A stretch of DNA of 64,000 bases from JAWLCQ01 sp041687095 (lineage in GTDB: Bacteria > Planctomycetota > Phycisphaerae > SM23-33), in assembly GCA_041687095.1 (NCBI GenBank), contig JAWLCQ010000002.1, positions 1 through 64,000 of the forward strand. The letters are read 5' to 3'. Below the pieces are notes generated by a model, which was not told the DNA's origin, searched no databases, and saw only the letters and a list, made by a program, of their open reading frames with translations. Below are positions 47,540 to 55,029 of this stretch, one piece after another; the stretch's first letter is position 1, and every line of letters starts with the position of its first letter. The translations under genes were made by a program, and so were the position numbers.

Positions 47540-48910
47540 GTGAAAAACCTCCTGCTGATCATCGTTCTGTGCGGCCTGCAGGCAGGCTGCTCGTGGGTCA
47601 AGGACCGTTGGCCGTGGCGCGAGGAGCAGGTGCCGGTGACCGCTCCGGCCGTCGAGGCCCCTCCCGAGCCCGAGTCTCCCTCCTCGCCCCCTCTCGCCGC
47701 CGCGCCCCTCCCGGGAACGCAGGGCGACACCGCCTCCCGCCCGCCGCGCAGCCCCCTGGCGGCGGGGGATCCGAACGCGGTCCTGGCGACGCAGGCGCTG
47801 GGGAGCGGTGCGGCGCCCGTTTCGCCCCCGGACGGCTCGGGGGCAGGTGTGCCGACGGCGCCCGTCGGGGTTCCGGCCCCCGCGCCCGCCCCGGCCGAGC
47901 CCGATCCCAACGCCCAGATCGTCGCCGCCCAAGGCCTTATGATCAATGACCGCTTCGTGTCGGTGGAGGACATGGTCCGCGCGGTCGCCCCGCTGCTGGC
48001 GGCCATCCCCGCTGACGTGAGCGAAGCGGAGTTCCGCGTCCGCGCCGCCGAGATCCTCCAGCAGGAGGTGCAGCGGCAGGTGGACCTGGGCCTCGTCCTC
48101 CCCGAGGCCAAGACCCACCTCACCGACCAGCACATCGCCTTCATCGACGCCCAGGTCATCGAGCGCCAGCGGATGCTGATCGCCGGGTTCGACGGGTCCC
48201 GCAAGGCCACCGAGGACCACTACCGCGCCCAGGGCACCACCTTTGCGGACGTCCTGCGGCAGTACCGCGACTACATGACGGTGCAGATCTACCTCCGTAC
48301 CGTCTTCGAGCCCGCCGTCTCCGTCAACCGCCGCATGCTCTGGAACTACTACCAGGAGCACCTGCAGGACAAGTACAGCACACCCCGGACCGTGCAGATG
48401 CAGATCATCGAGGCCCCGCTGTCCGAGCACCTCAAGGGGTCCCGCCCGACGGAGGACCAGCGCAGTGAGGCCCGCGCGAAGGCCCGGGCGAAGATCGACG
48501 AGGCCCGGGCGGCGCTGAAGGCGGGCAAGGATTTCGGGGACGTCGCCAAGCAGTACTCCGCGGGCCCCTTCGCCGCCGAAGGCGGGCTCTGGCCAGCCCT
48601 GCCGGCGGGGTCCTTCCGCGAGGCCGCCGTCGAGCAGGCCGCCTTCGCCCTCGAACCCGGGGAGCACAGCGAGATCATCGAGACCGAAAGCGGGTTCTTC
48701 CTTGTCCGCGCCGCTAAGGTCACCCCCGGCGAAACCACCCGCTTCGAGGACGCCCAGGCCGACATCGAGAAGGAACTCCGCGAGCAGCAGTACCGCCGGC
48801 TCCGCACGCAGTTCTACGAACGCCTCTTCCAACGCGCCCGCCTCCAGCAGCCCCGCCAACTCGTCGAGCAGGGCGTCGAGAGGGCGGTGCAGAAGTACCG
48901 CGGGACGTAG
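47540..48910 (+). CDS. PpiC/SurA-type peptidyl-prolyl isomerase, lipoprotein
   Basis: 456 residues from GTG. Signal peptide with a lipobox-like end (LLLIIVLCGLQAGCSW; Cys17), so probably lipid-anchored in the periplasm. Low-complexity Pro/Ala linker (about 35-125), a helical SurA-N-like region (about 130-275) and a parvulin domain (about 278-420): TVQMQIIEAPL, FGDVAKQYSAGPFAAEGGLWPALPAGSFREAAVEQAAFALEPGEHSEIIETESGFFLVRA. Long for a simple PpiC. Such proteins help outer-membrane proteins fold; the bamA operon begins 8 kb away on the other strand. Confidence 0.85.
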   Translation: MKNLLLIIVLCGLQAGCSWVKDRWPWREEQVPVTAPAVEAPPEPESPSSPPLAAAPLPGTQGDTASRPPRSPLAAGDPNAVLATQALGSGAAPVSPPDGSGAGVPTAPVGVPAPAPAPAEPDPNAQIVAAQGLMINDRFVSVEDMVRAVAPLLAAIPADVSEAEFRVRAAEILQQEVQRQVDLGLVLPEAKTHLTDQHIAFIDAQVIERQRMLIAGFDGSRKATEDHYRAQGTTFADVLRQYRDYMTVQIYLRTVFEPAVSVNRRMLWNYYQEHLQDKYSTPRTVQMQIIEAPLSEHLKGSRPTEDQRSEARAKARAKIDEARAALKAGKDFGDVAKQYSAGPFAAEGGLWPALPAGSFREAAVEQAAFALEPGEHSEIIETESGFFLVRAAKVTPGETTRFEDAQADIEKELREQQYRRLRTQFYERLFQRARLQQPRQLVEQGVERAVQKYRGT

Positions 48911-49069
48911 CGGAAGGCGGGGCGTTCTGGATCAGGAGCGCCAGGGAAGGGTTCCGGGCGCACGGGCGATGAGGGATCGCCGGGGCCGACTGGCGCGGGG
49001 GCGGGCTGTCCTTGCTCGCGAGGTCACCGGACCGTTCGTGCCGCGCAATACGCCCAGGTAGCTCTCGGG

Positions 49070-49120
49070 CGGGTGCCGTGGGTTGCGGAGCACGGCGGAG
49101 CAACCACGTCCAACCGACAC
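49070..49120. repeat. CCGTGGGTTGC hairpin, copy of the element near 24500
   Basis: CGTGGGTTGC...GCAACCACG with loop GGAGCACGGCGGA. About 80% match to 24491-24538, including the flanking GGTGC and CCAACC words. It lies between the PpiC gene and the convergent Gfo/Idh gene (gap 48911-49149, no gene seen). Confidence 0.7.
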
Positions 49121-49149
49121 TGCCTGCGCATTACCTTCTACGCGCGTAG

Positions 49150-50166
49150 CTACTCCGCGCTCCCGTCCCACCGGTACTTCTTGACGTGCTCGACGATCTG
49201 GGTGGCCAGTTCGACGGCCGCCAGGCCCTCGGCGGCGGTGACGACGGGCGGGGCGCCGTGGACGACGGAGGCGCGGAAGGCTTCGGCCTGCTTGCGGAGG
49301 GGCTCGGAGTTCTCCTCGACGACGAGTTCCTCGACCTTGAGGAGCTTGGCGTAGTCGACGGTCCCGGCGAGTTCGGCGAGGTCGGAGACGTCCAGGTCCC
49401 GCGCCATCTGGATCAGGTCCAGGTTCTGCGCCTTGTTCACCACCAGGCCCACCTTGCGGACGTAGTCCACCGAGAGGTACGCCTCCTCGGAGAAGATCCG
49501 CATCTTCCGCTCGACCTTGATCGCCAGGCGTGAGGCCGTCACGTTCGCCACGCACCCGTTGTCGAACAACAGGCGGGCGTTGCAGATGTCCTCGTGGGGG
49601 CCCAGGACGTTGATGCCCACGGCGTGCAGGTCACGGACGCGGCCGCCGGCGAGCTTCAGGATCAGGTCCAGGTCGTGGATCATCACGTCGAGGACCACGC
49701 CCACGTCGGCGGAGCGGAAGGTGAAGGGGCTGATGCGGTGGGCCTCGATGAACTTGGGGCGGATGTCGTACTTCTCGAGGGCCAGGACCGCCGGGTTGAA
49801 CCGCTCGGTGTGGCCCACCTGCACGACCGTGCCGGTCCGGGAGGCGAGGTCGATGAGCTTACGGGCGTCGGGGACGCTGTTGCTGATGGGCTTTTCGATG
49901 AGGACGGGGATGCCGGCCTCGACGAAGGGGGTGGCGGCAGCGACGTGGGCGACGGTGGGGACGGCGATGATGGCGGCGTCGACGAGGGGGACGACGTCGC
50001 GGGGGTCGCCGAAGGCCTGGCAGTCGCGCTGGCGGGCGACGCTTTGGGCGGTGGCGAGGTTGCTATCGACCACGGCGACCAGTTGGGTGTCGTCCATCTC
50101 GCTCAGGACGCGGGCGTGCAGCTTGCCCATGCGCCCCGCGCCCACCACCGCCACTCGAAATGCCAT
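49150..50166 (-). CDS. Gfo/Idh/MocA oxidoreductase in the lpx operon (GnnA-like?)
   Basis: 338 residues. MAFRVAVVGAGRMGKLHARVL is the NAD loop; the IPVLIEKPIS strand (EKP) and GHTERFNP follow. C-terminal alpha/beta domain with DVMIHDLDLIL. GAGGAGG before the ATG gives a firm start. It is the last gene of the bamA-skp-lpxD-lpxC/fabZ-lpxA operon. Oxidoreductases of this family lie next to lpxA in several genera; GnnA of Acidithiobacillus/Leptospira oxidises UDP-GlcNAc at C3 for amide-linked lipid A. Here no GnnB-like aminotransferase is seen, so that role is a suggestion only. Confidence 0.85.
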   Translation of the reverse strand: MAFRVAVVGAGRMGKLHARVLSEMDDTQLVAVVDSNLATAQSVARQRDCQAFGDPRDVVPLVDAAIIAVPTVAHVAAATPFVEAGIPVLIEKPISNSVPDARKLIDLASRTGTVVQVGHTERFNPAVLALEKYDIRPKFIEAHRISPFTFRSADVGVVLDVMIHDLDLILKLAGGRVRDLHAVGINVLGPHEDICNARLLFDNGCVANVTASRLAIKVERKMRIFSEEAYLSVDYVRKVGLVVNKAQNLDLIQMARDLDVSDLAELAGTVDYAKLLKVEELVVEENSEPLRKQAEAFRASVVHGAPPVVTAAEGLAAVELATQIVEHVKKYRWDGSAE

Positions 50167-50284
50167 CGTTGCCTCCTCTGTCCTCTCGGGGTGCCGGCCT
50201 TGGGTGCTGCCCGCGACACGCCCAGGCCCCGGGAAAAGGGGGCTTGGGGGGGCACCCCGGTCATGTTCGCTCGTGCGGAATCTC

Positions 50285-51145
50285 TCAGCCCCAGTACTCG
50301 GGGGGCAGGTACTGCTTGGCCTCGGGGGGGATGCGGCCGCGGAACGTCTCGCGGTGCCGCCCGTACACGCCCTGGAGGGAGCGTTGGCAGAACTCGCAGA
50401 GGTTCGAGACCTCGCCCTCGACGCCCATGTTGACGAGTTGCTCGATCTTGGTCTGCAGGGCGGCCTCGTCGTCGAAGAGTTCGCGGAGGGCGCGGCGGAG
50501 TTCGGCCTCCTCGCCCGCGGGCAGGTTCGCCCGGGCGATGCCCGCCTGGTGTACGCCACGCACGCCGGGCCCGGCGAGGTCCAGGTCCTCGCTGAAGAAG
50601 ACGGTGTAGGGGGGCACGTCGCGGCGGACGGGCGTCCGCGGGCCCACGCGGGCGAAGCGCCCGACGGTGGCGAAGTGATGCACGCCCGCCATGTCGCCGA
50701 TCACCGCCCCCGTCTCCACCCGGATGTGCCCCGCCAGCAGCACGTGCCTCCCCAGGTGCGTGCGGTCGTCCACGTAGCAGTCGTGGGCCACGTGCGCTCC
50801 GTCGAGGAGCAGGTTGTCGTCCCCGACGCGGGTGAGCCAGCCGCCGACGGCCGTGCCGATGTGGGCGGTGACGTTGCGCCCAAAGTGGTTGCGGTGGCCG
50901 ACCTGGAGGAGGGCGGCCTCGCCGGTGTACTTGAGGTCCTGGGGCAGCGCGCCGAAGACGCAGCCCTCCTCGAGGGTGTTGTCGGACCCGATGGAGGTGT
51001 GCCCGGTGATGGAGACGCGGCGGACGAGGCGGGTGCGGGGCCCGATGGTCACGTGGGGCCCGATCACGCAGTAGGGCCCGACCTCCGCATCGGGGGCGAT
51101 GCGGGCGGCGGGGTCGATCTCGCGAAGGACGATGACCTCGGGCAT
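50285..51145 (-). CDS. lpxA: UDP-N-acetylglucosamine acyltransferase LpxA
   Basis: 286 residues, left-handed beta-helix of hexapeptide repeats. GCVFGALPQDLKYTGE (61-76) and the catalytic block DNLLLDGAHVAHDC with His118 and His121 (the AHDC motif of LpxA) are present; the LpxA C-terminal helical domain follows at about 205-275. Transfers the 3-hydroxyacyl chain to UDP-GlcNAc, first step of lipid A. Starts in the stop of the upstream paralogue (TGATG). The tail after 260 (CEFCQRSLQGVYGRH) has an extra cysteine pair. Confidence 0.88.
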   Translation of the reverse strand: MPEVIVLREIDPAARIAPDAEVGPYCVIGPHVTIGPRTRLVRRVSITGHTSIGSDNTLEEGCVFGALPQDLKYTGEAALLQVGHRNHFGRNVTAHIGTAVGGWLTRVGDDNLLLDGAHVAHDCYVDDRTHLGRHVLLAGHIRVETGAVIGDMAGVHHFATVGRFARVGPRTPVRRDVPPYTVFFSEDLDLAGPGVRGVHQAGIARANLPAGEEAELRRALRELFDDEAALQTKIEQLVNMGVEGEVSNLCEFCQRSLQGVYGRHRETFRGRIPPEAKQYLPPEYWG

Positions 51146-51897
51146 CACGCGCCCCTCTCCGCGCCCTCGATCGATTCGAGGAGGCGGCGGATGTGCGGGT
51201 TGCCGGGCCTCGTCTCGCGGAGGCGCTTCAGGGCGTCGGGGTCGACCCGCCCGGTGGAGTTGAACAGCTCGCGGAAGACGTCCTTGAGGATGCGGATGTC
51301 GTCGTCGCCGAACCCGCACTTGCGGAGCTTGTGGGTGTTGACCCCGCGAACGCGGAAGGGGCAGCCCTGGACCATGGCGAACGGCGGCGTGTCGCGGTCG
51401 ATGCCGGTGTAGGCGGCGATGAACGTGTAGGTTCCGACGGTGACTCCGGGGTCGACGGTGGAGAACCCGCTGGTGTGGGTGTAGTCCTGGAGGATGGCCC
51501 CGGGTCCGACGTGGGTGACGTTGGCGAGGATGCAGTGGTCGGCGACGATGGCGGAGACGCCCACGGAGCTGTCGATCATCAGGAGGTTGTCGTTGCCCAC
51601 GCGGGTGGGCTCCCCGACCCCGCCGTAGACGGTGACGTGCTCGCGGAAGGCGTTGGCGTCGCCGATGCGGACGGATCCGTCCTCCCCGCTCGCCCCGGCG
51701 ATGCCGATGACGGCCATCGGGAACACGTGGTTCCGCTCCCCGAGGACGGTGTCCCCGACGATGGTGACGTTGTTCTCGATGATGCAGCCCGTCCCGAGGC
51801 GGACGCGGGGCCCGATGTAGCTGAAGGGCCCGACGACGACGTCGGCGGCGAGTTGGGCTCCGGGTTCGACAATAGCCTGCGGAGAGATACGCGACAT
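51145..51897 (-). CDS. LpxA-like acyltransferase paralogue lacking the catalytic histidine
   Basis: 250 residues, same beta-helix and C-terminal helices as LpxA (VRGVNTHKLRKCGFGDDDIRILKDVFRELF). At the position of NLLL..HVAHDC it has NLLMIDSSVGVSAIV: Ser111 and Val114 stand in place of the two histidines. The PQDLKY motif is also missing (IGIAGASGEDGSVRIG). It may be a nonacylating partner or use another residue. Genes adjacent and overlapping with lpxA argue for a role in lipid A or in another acylated sugar. Confidence 0.82.
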   Translation of the reverse strand: MSRISPQAIVEPGAQLAADVVVGPFSYIGPRVRLGTGCIIENNVTIVGDTVLGERNHVFPMAVIGIAGASGEDGSVRIGDANAFREHVTVYGGVGEPTRVGNDNLLMIDSSVGVSAIVADHCILANVTHVGPGAILQDYTHTSGFSTVDPGVTVGTYTFIAAYTGIDRDTPPFAMVQGCPFRVRGVNTHKLRKCGFGDDDIRILKDVFRELFNSTGRVDPDALKRLRETRPGNPHIRRLLESIEGAERGA

Positions 51898-51919
51898 GGA
51901 GGCTCCCGAGGGACGAGGG

Positions 51920-53230
51920 TCAGACCGGCTCGTCGTCCACCAGCATGAACTTGATTTCGGCCTCGGCGGCGAGGTCCTTCCCGACGTAGGCGCAGCACTT
52001 GCAGTGCCCGGTCCGCGTGCGGACGTGCAGGGCCTCGGCCTCGAGGATCAACTGGTCCCCGGGCCGCACCGGCCGGCGCATCTTCACGCGGTCCATGGAC
52101 AGCAGGACGGCGATCTTGCCCGTGTGCTCCAGCCGCCGCGACAGCAGGATTCCCGACAGTTGCGCCAGGGCCTCCAGGATCATCACGCCCGGCATGATGG
52201 GCTGGCCGGGGTAGTGGCCCTGGAAGAAGGGCTCGTTGATCGAGACGTTCTTGACCCCGACGGCCCGGCGGTCGCCGTCGATCTCCAGCACGCGGTCCAC
52301 CATCAGCACCGGGTAGCGGTGCTTGAGGATCCGCATGACCCGGCGGATGTCCATGACGGGCTCGCCCGTCAGGATGCGTTCCTTGGTTCGCGCGTCGATG
52401 GCCTCCTGGAGCTTGCGGACGAGCTGGTGGTTCAGCTCGTGCCCGCTCTTGTAGGCGACGATGCGCCCGCAGAGGCGGCGGCCCAGCAGGGCGATGTCGC
52501 CCACCAGGTCGCACACCTTGTGCCGCGCGTGTTCGTCAGGGAACCGCAGCGGGTCCCCGAGCGGTCCCGTCTCGCCCATGACGACGATCTCGGAGGGCGT
52601 GAGGTGGGCGCCCATCCCGCGGGCCTGGAACTCCTTGGCCTCGGCCTCGAGGAGGAAGGTGCGGGCGGGGGCGATCCGCGTCGCGAAGTCGTCCTTGCCC
52701 AGGCGGAACCCCAGGACCTGCCGCCCGATCGACGGGACCGACCCGTAGTCCAGATCGTACAGGATGTCCAGGTGGTCGCTGGGGCCCGGGAGGGCGGCGA
52801 GCATGGCCTCGCCCTCGCTGACGGCGACGGGGCGGTCGATCACGTGGACCTTCCGCTCGGCCTTTTGCTCGACGATCCCCGCCTGCTGCAGGGCCTCGAC
52901 GAACGGCAGGGGCGACCCGTCGGTGGAGGGGGTCTCCTCGGCGGATACCTCGATGGTCAGGTTGTCCAGGTCCAGCCCCCACACGGCCGCCATCACGTGC
53001 TCGATCGTCTCCACCGACACCGTGCCGTTCTTGATGCTGGTGCGGCGGGCGCGTTTGGCGAGGTTGCCGATGTGGACCCCGATCCGGACCGGGGTGGGCA
53101 GGTCGGAGCGGACGAACGCCACGCCCGCGTCCTCGGGCGCAGGGAGGAACCGCAGGCGGCAGTTCTCGCCGCCGAAGAGGCCCCGGCCCTGCACGAGAGC
53201 AGGCTCACGAATGGTCTTTTGCAGACTCAA
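51920..53230 (-). CDS. lpxC-fabZ: Bifunctional LpxC deacetylase / FabZ dehydratase fusion
   Basis: 436 residues. 1-285: LpxC with zinc ligands His78 (TIEHVMAA), His237 and Asp241 (DEHARHKVCDLVGD) and base His263 (SGHELNH). 295-436: FabZ hot-dog fold with HRYPVLMVDRVLEI and catalytic His339 and Glu353 (NEPFFQGHYPGQPIMPGVMILEALAQ). It commits UDP-acyl-GlcN to lipid A and dehydrates hydroxyacyl-ACP; the fusion is well known in Bacteroidetes, Chlorobi and planctomycetes. Start is TTG at 53230, inside the end of lpxD (26-nt overlap). The usual GLHxG loop reads GLFGG. Confidence 0.93.
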   Translation of the reverse strand: MSLQKTIREPALVQGRGLFGGENCRLRFLPAPEDAGVAFVRSDLPTPVRIGVHIGNLAKRARRTSIKNGTVSVETIEHVMAAVWGLDLDNLTIEVSAEETPSTDGSPLPFVEALQQAGIVEQKAERKVHVIDRPVAVSEGEAMLAALPGPSDHLDILYDLDYGSVPSIGRQVLGFRLGKDDFATRIAPARTFLLEAEAKEFQARGMGAHLTPSEIVVMGETGPLGDPLRFPDEHARHKVCDLVGDIALLGRRLCGRIVAYKSGHELNHQLVRKLQEAIDARTKERILTGEPVMDIRRVMRILKHRYPVLMVDRVLEIDGDRRAVGVKNVSINEPFFQGHYPGQPIMPGVMILEALAQLSGILLSRRLEHTGKIAVLLSMDRVKMRRPVRPGDQLILEAEALHVRTRTGHCKCCAYVGKDLAAEAEIKFMLVDDEPV

Positions 53231-54260
53231 GCGACTGTACCTTCGCTTCCAGTTCCTTCACCCGCTTGATCAGGTCGGGCAGCTTGGGCAGGGCGAGCAC
53301 CACACGCATCTCGTCCTTCGCCGGCCGCGCCGGGATGCCGCCCATGATCTCGCCCGACGGGACGTCCTGGGCGATGGCCCCGAAGGCCGTCACCTGTACG
53401 CCCGATCCCAACGTGGTGTTGTCCCGGATCCCGGCGTGCCCGCCCAGGACCACGTAGTCCCCGAGCTTGGCGCTGCCCGCGATGCCCACGAGGCCCGCGA
53501 TGAGGCAGCCGCGGCCCATCTCGACGTTGTGGGCCACCTGCACCAGGTTGTCGATCTTCGTCCCCGTCCCCACCCGCGTGACCCCGAACTTCGCACGGTC
53601 CACGCAGGCGCAGGCGCCGATCTCCACGTCATCCTCGACCACCACCGTCCCCACGTGGGGGACCTTGTGGTGCACGCCCCCGCGGGTGTAGTACCCGAAC
53701 CCGTCCTGGCCGATGACGCTGTTGGCCCCCAGGCGCACGCGGTCGCCCAGGGTGCAGTCGGCCTTGACGACGACGCCCTCATGCAGGACGCAGGCGGCCC
53801 CGACGCGGACGTTGCGGCCGATCCGCACCCCCGCGCACAGGGCTGTCCCGGGGCCGATGACGGCCCCGGCGGCGATGCTCACGTGGGGTCCGACCGCCAC
53901 GCCCTCCCCAAGCTGGGCCTGGTGGTGGACGTCGGCGGTGGAGTGCACGCCCAGGGGCGGGAGGTCCTCGGGGGGGGCGATCATCGCCAGGAAGCGTGCG
54001 AGGCCCTCCTGCACGTCGTCCACGCGGATGAGGGGCATGGGCAGGGCGGCCCCGGCGGGGGGGTGCTTGCCGACGAGGGCGGCGGCGGCGCGGCTGTGGG
54101 GGAGGCGGGCGGCGCGCTTCTCATCGGCGGCGAACGTCAGATCGGTCGGTCCGGCGAGGTCGAGGGCGGCGATGCCCTCGACGCGAACGGACGGATCGCC
54201 CTCGACGCGGCCGGCGAGGGCGGTGGCGATCTCGGCAACAGTGAGTGTGAATTGCGGCAT
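53205..54260 (-). CDS. lpxD: UDP-3-O-(3-hydroxyacyl)glucosamine N-acyltransferase LpxD
   Basis: 351 residues. N-terminal LpxD domain (FTLTVAEIATALAGRVEGDPSVRVEGIAALDLAGPTDLTFAAD) then left-handed beta-helix; the catalytic region IDNLVQVAHNVEMGRGCLIAGLVGIAGSAKLGDYVVLGG holds the active-site histidine (AHN), and VSIAAGAVIGPG, NSVIGQDGFGYY also fit. C-terminal helix with KELEAKVQSLE. Third step of lipid A synthesis. 39 nt after skp, overlapping lpxC-fabZ; a CACCTC region upstream is a weak ribosome site. Confidence 0.93.
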   Translation of the reverse strand: MPQFTLTVAEIATALAGRVEGDPSVRVEGIAALDLAGPTDLTFAADEKRAARLPHSRAAAALVGKHPPAGAALPMPLIRVDDVQEGLARFLAMIAPPEDLPPLGVHSTADVHHQAQLGEGVAVGPHVSIAAGAVIGPGTALCAGVRIGRNVRVGAACVLHEGVVVKADCTLGDRVRLGANSVIGQDGFGYYTRGGVHHKVPHVGTVVVEDDVEIGACACVDRAKFGVTRVGTGTKIDNLVQVAHNVEMGRGCLIAGLVGIAGSAKLGDYVVLGGHAGIRDNTTLGSGVQVTAFGAIAQDVPSGEIMGGIPARPAKDEMRVVLALPKLPDLIKRVKELEAKVQSLESAKDHS

Positions 54261-54299
54261 GGCGGGTCTGGCCACCTCCGGGTGCAAGCGTCCGCGGGG

Positions 54300-54917
54300 T
54301 CAGGGCGCCTTGCTGTATGAGGTGTTCAGATAGGACAGGACGTCTTCGGTGATGTCCAGCCGCTCGTCATGCCACAGCACGTGCTTGGAGGAGATCACCC
54401 GGGCGAGTTCGGGCGAGGAGCGGGTGGGCGGATCCTTGCGGTCGAAGTAGAGTACCAGGTCCAGCCCACGGGTGCGGGCGACGGTGCCCACGCCCTGGAG
54501 GATCTCGCGGTAGAGCTGGTTGGTCAGGCGGTGGTGCTCGCGGAGCATCTTGGCCTGCTGGAGTTCCTTCCAGCCCTTGAGTTCGAAGGCGGCCTGCTCG
54601 GCGTCGTCGAGGCGCTTGGTGTACTCGGGGCTGTCGGGCTGGAGGCCCTGGAGGACCTGCTGCATCCGTTCGAGGTTCTGCTCGCGGGCGGCGCCTTCGG
54701 CCTGGACGGCCTCACGCTGCTTCTCCAGGTTGCTCATCATGTCGCGAGCCTTCTGGAAGTTGTCGAGCAGGTCCATGACGTCGCAGACGGCGAGGCGGGT
54801 GGGGCTGGCCGCCGCCGGGGCCTGGGCCGGGGCCGGCTGCCCCGCCAGTTCGCTCACCAGCAGCGTCGCCGCCGCCATCAACGCCAGTACGATCACCAGG
54901 GAACGGATTCGGTTCAT
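54300..54917 (-). CDS. OmpH/Skp-family periplasmic chaperone
   Basis: 205 residues. Signal peptide (SLVIVLALMAAATLLVSELAGQ), a short beta start (TRLAVCDVMDLLDNF) and two long charged helices (about 55-150) that form the chaperone tentacles, then GLDLVLYFDRKDPP and ISSKHVLWHDERLDITEDVLSYLN, typical of the OmpH family. Holds unfolded outer-membrane proteins for BamA. Between bamA and lpxD, the arrangement also found in Proteobacteria. Confidence 0.9.
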   Translation of the reverse strand: MNRIRSLVIVLALMAAATLLVSELAGQPAPAQAPAAASPTRLAVCDVMDLLDNFQKARDMMSNLEKQREAVQAEGAAREQNLERMQQVLQGLQPDSPEYTKRLDDAEQAAFELKGWKELQQAKMLREHHRLTNQLYREILQGVGTVARTRGLDLVLYFDRKDPPTRSSPELARVISSKHVLWHDERLDITEDVLSYLNTSYSKAP

Positions 54918-55029
54918 GTCCTCACACCTCTCTGCACGCCGCCGGACCGGCGGACTCCATGCGCGACCCGCCGGGGCCCCAGCATCGGCGGCCCGGCGGC
55001 GATCCTGCGGGGAGGGTAGCAGGTCGGGA

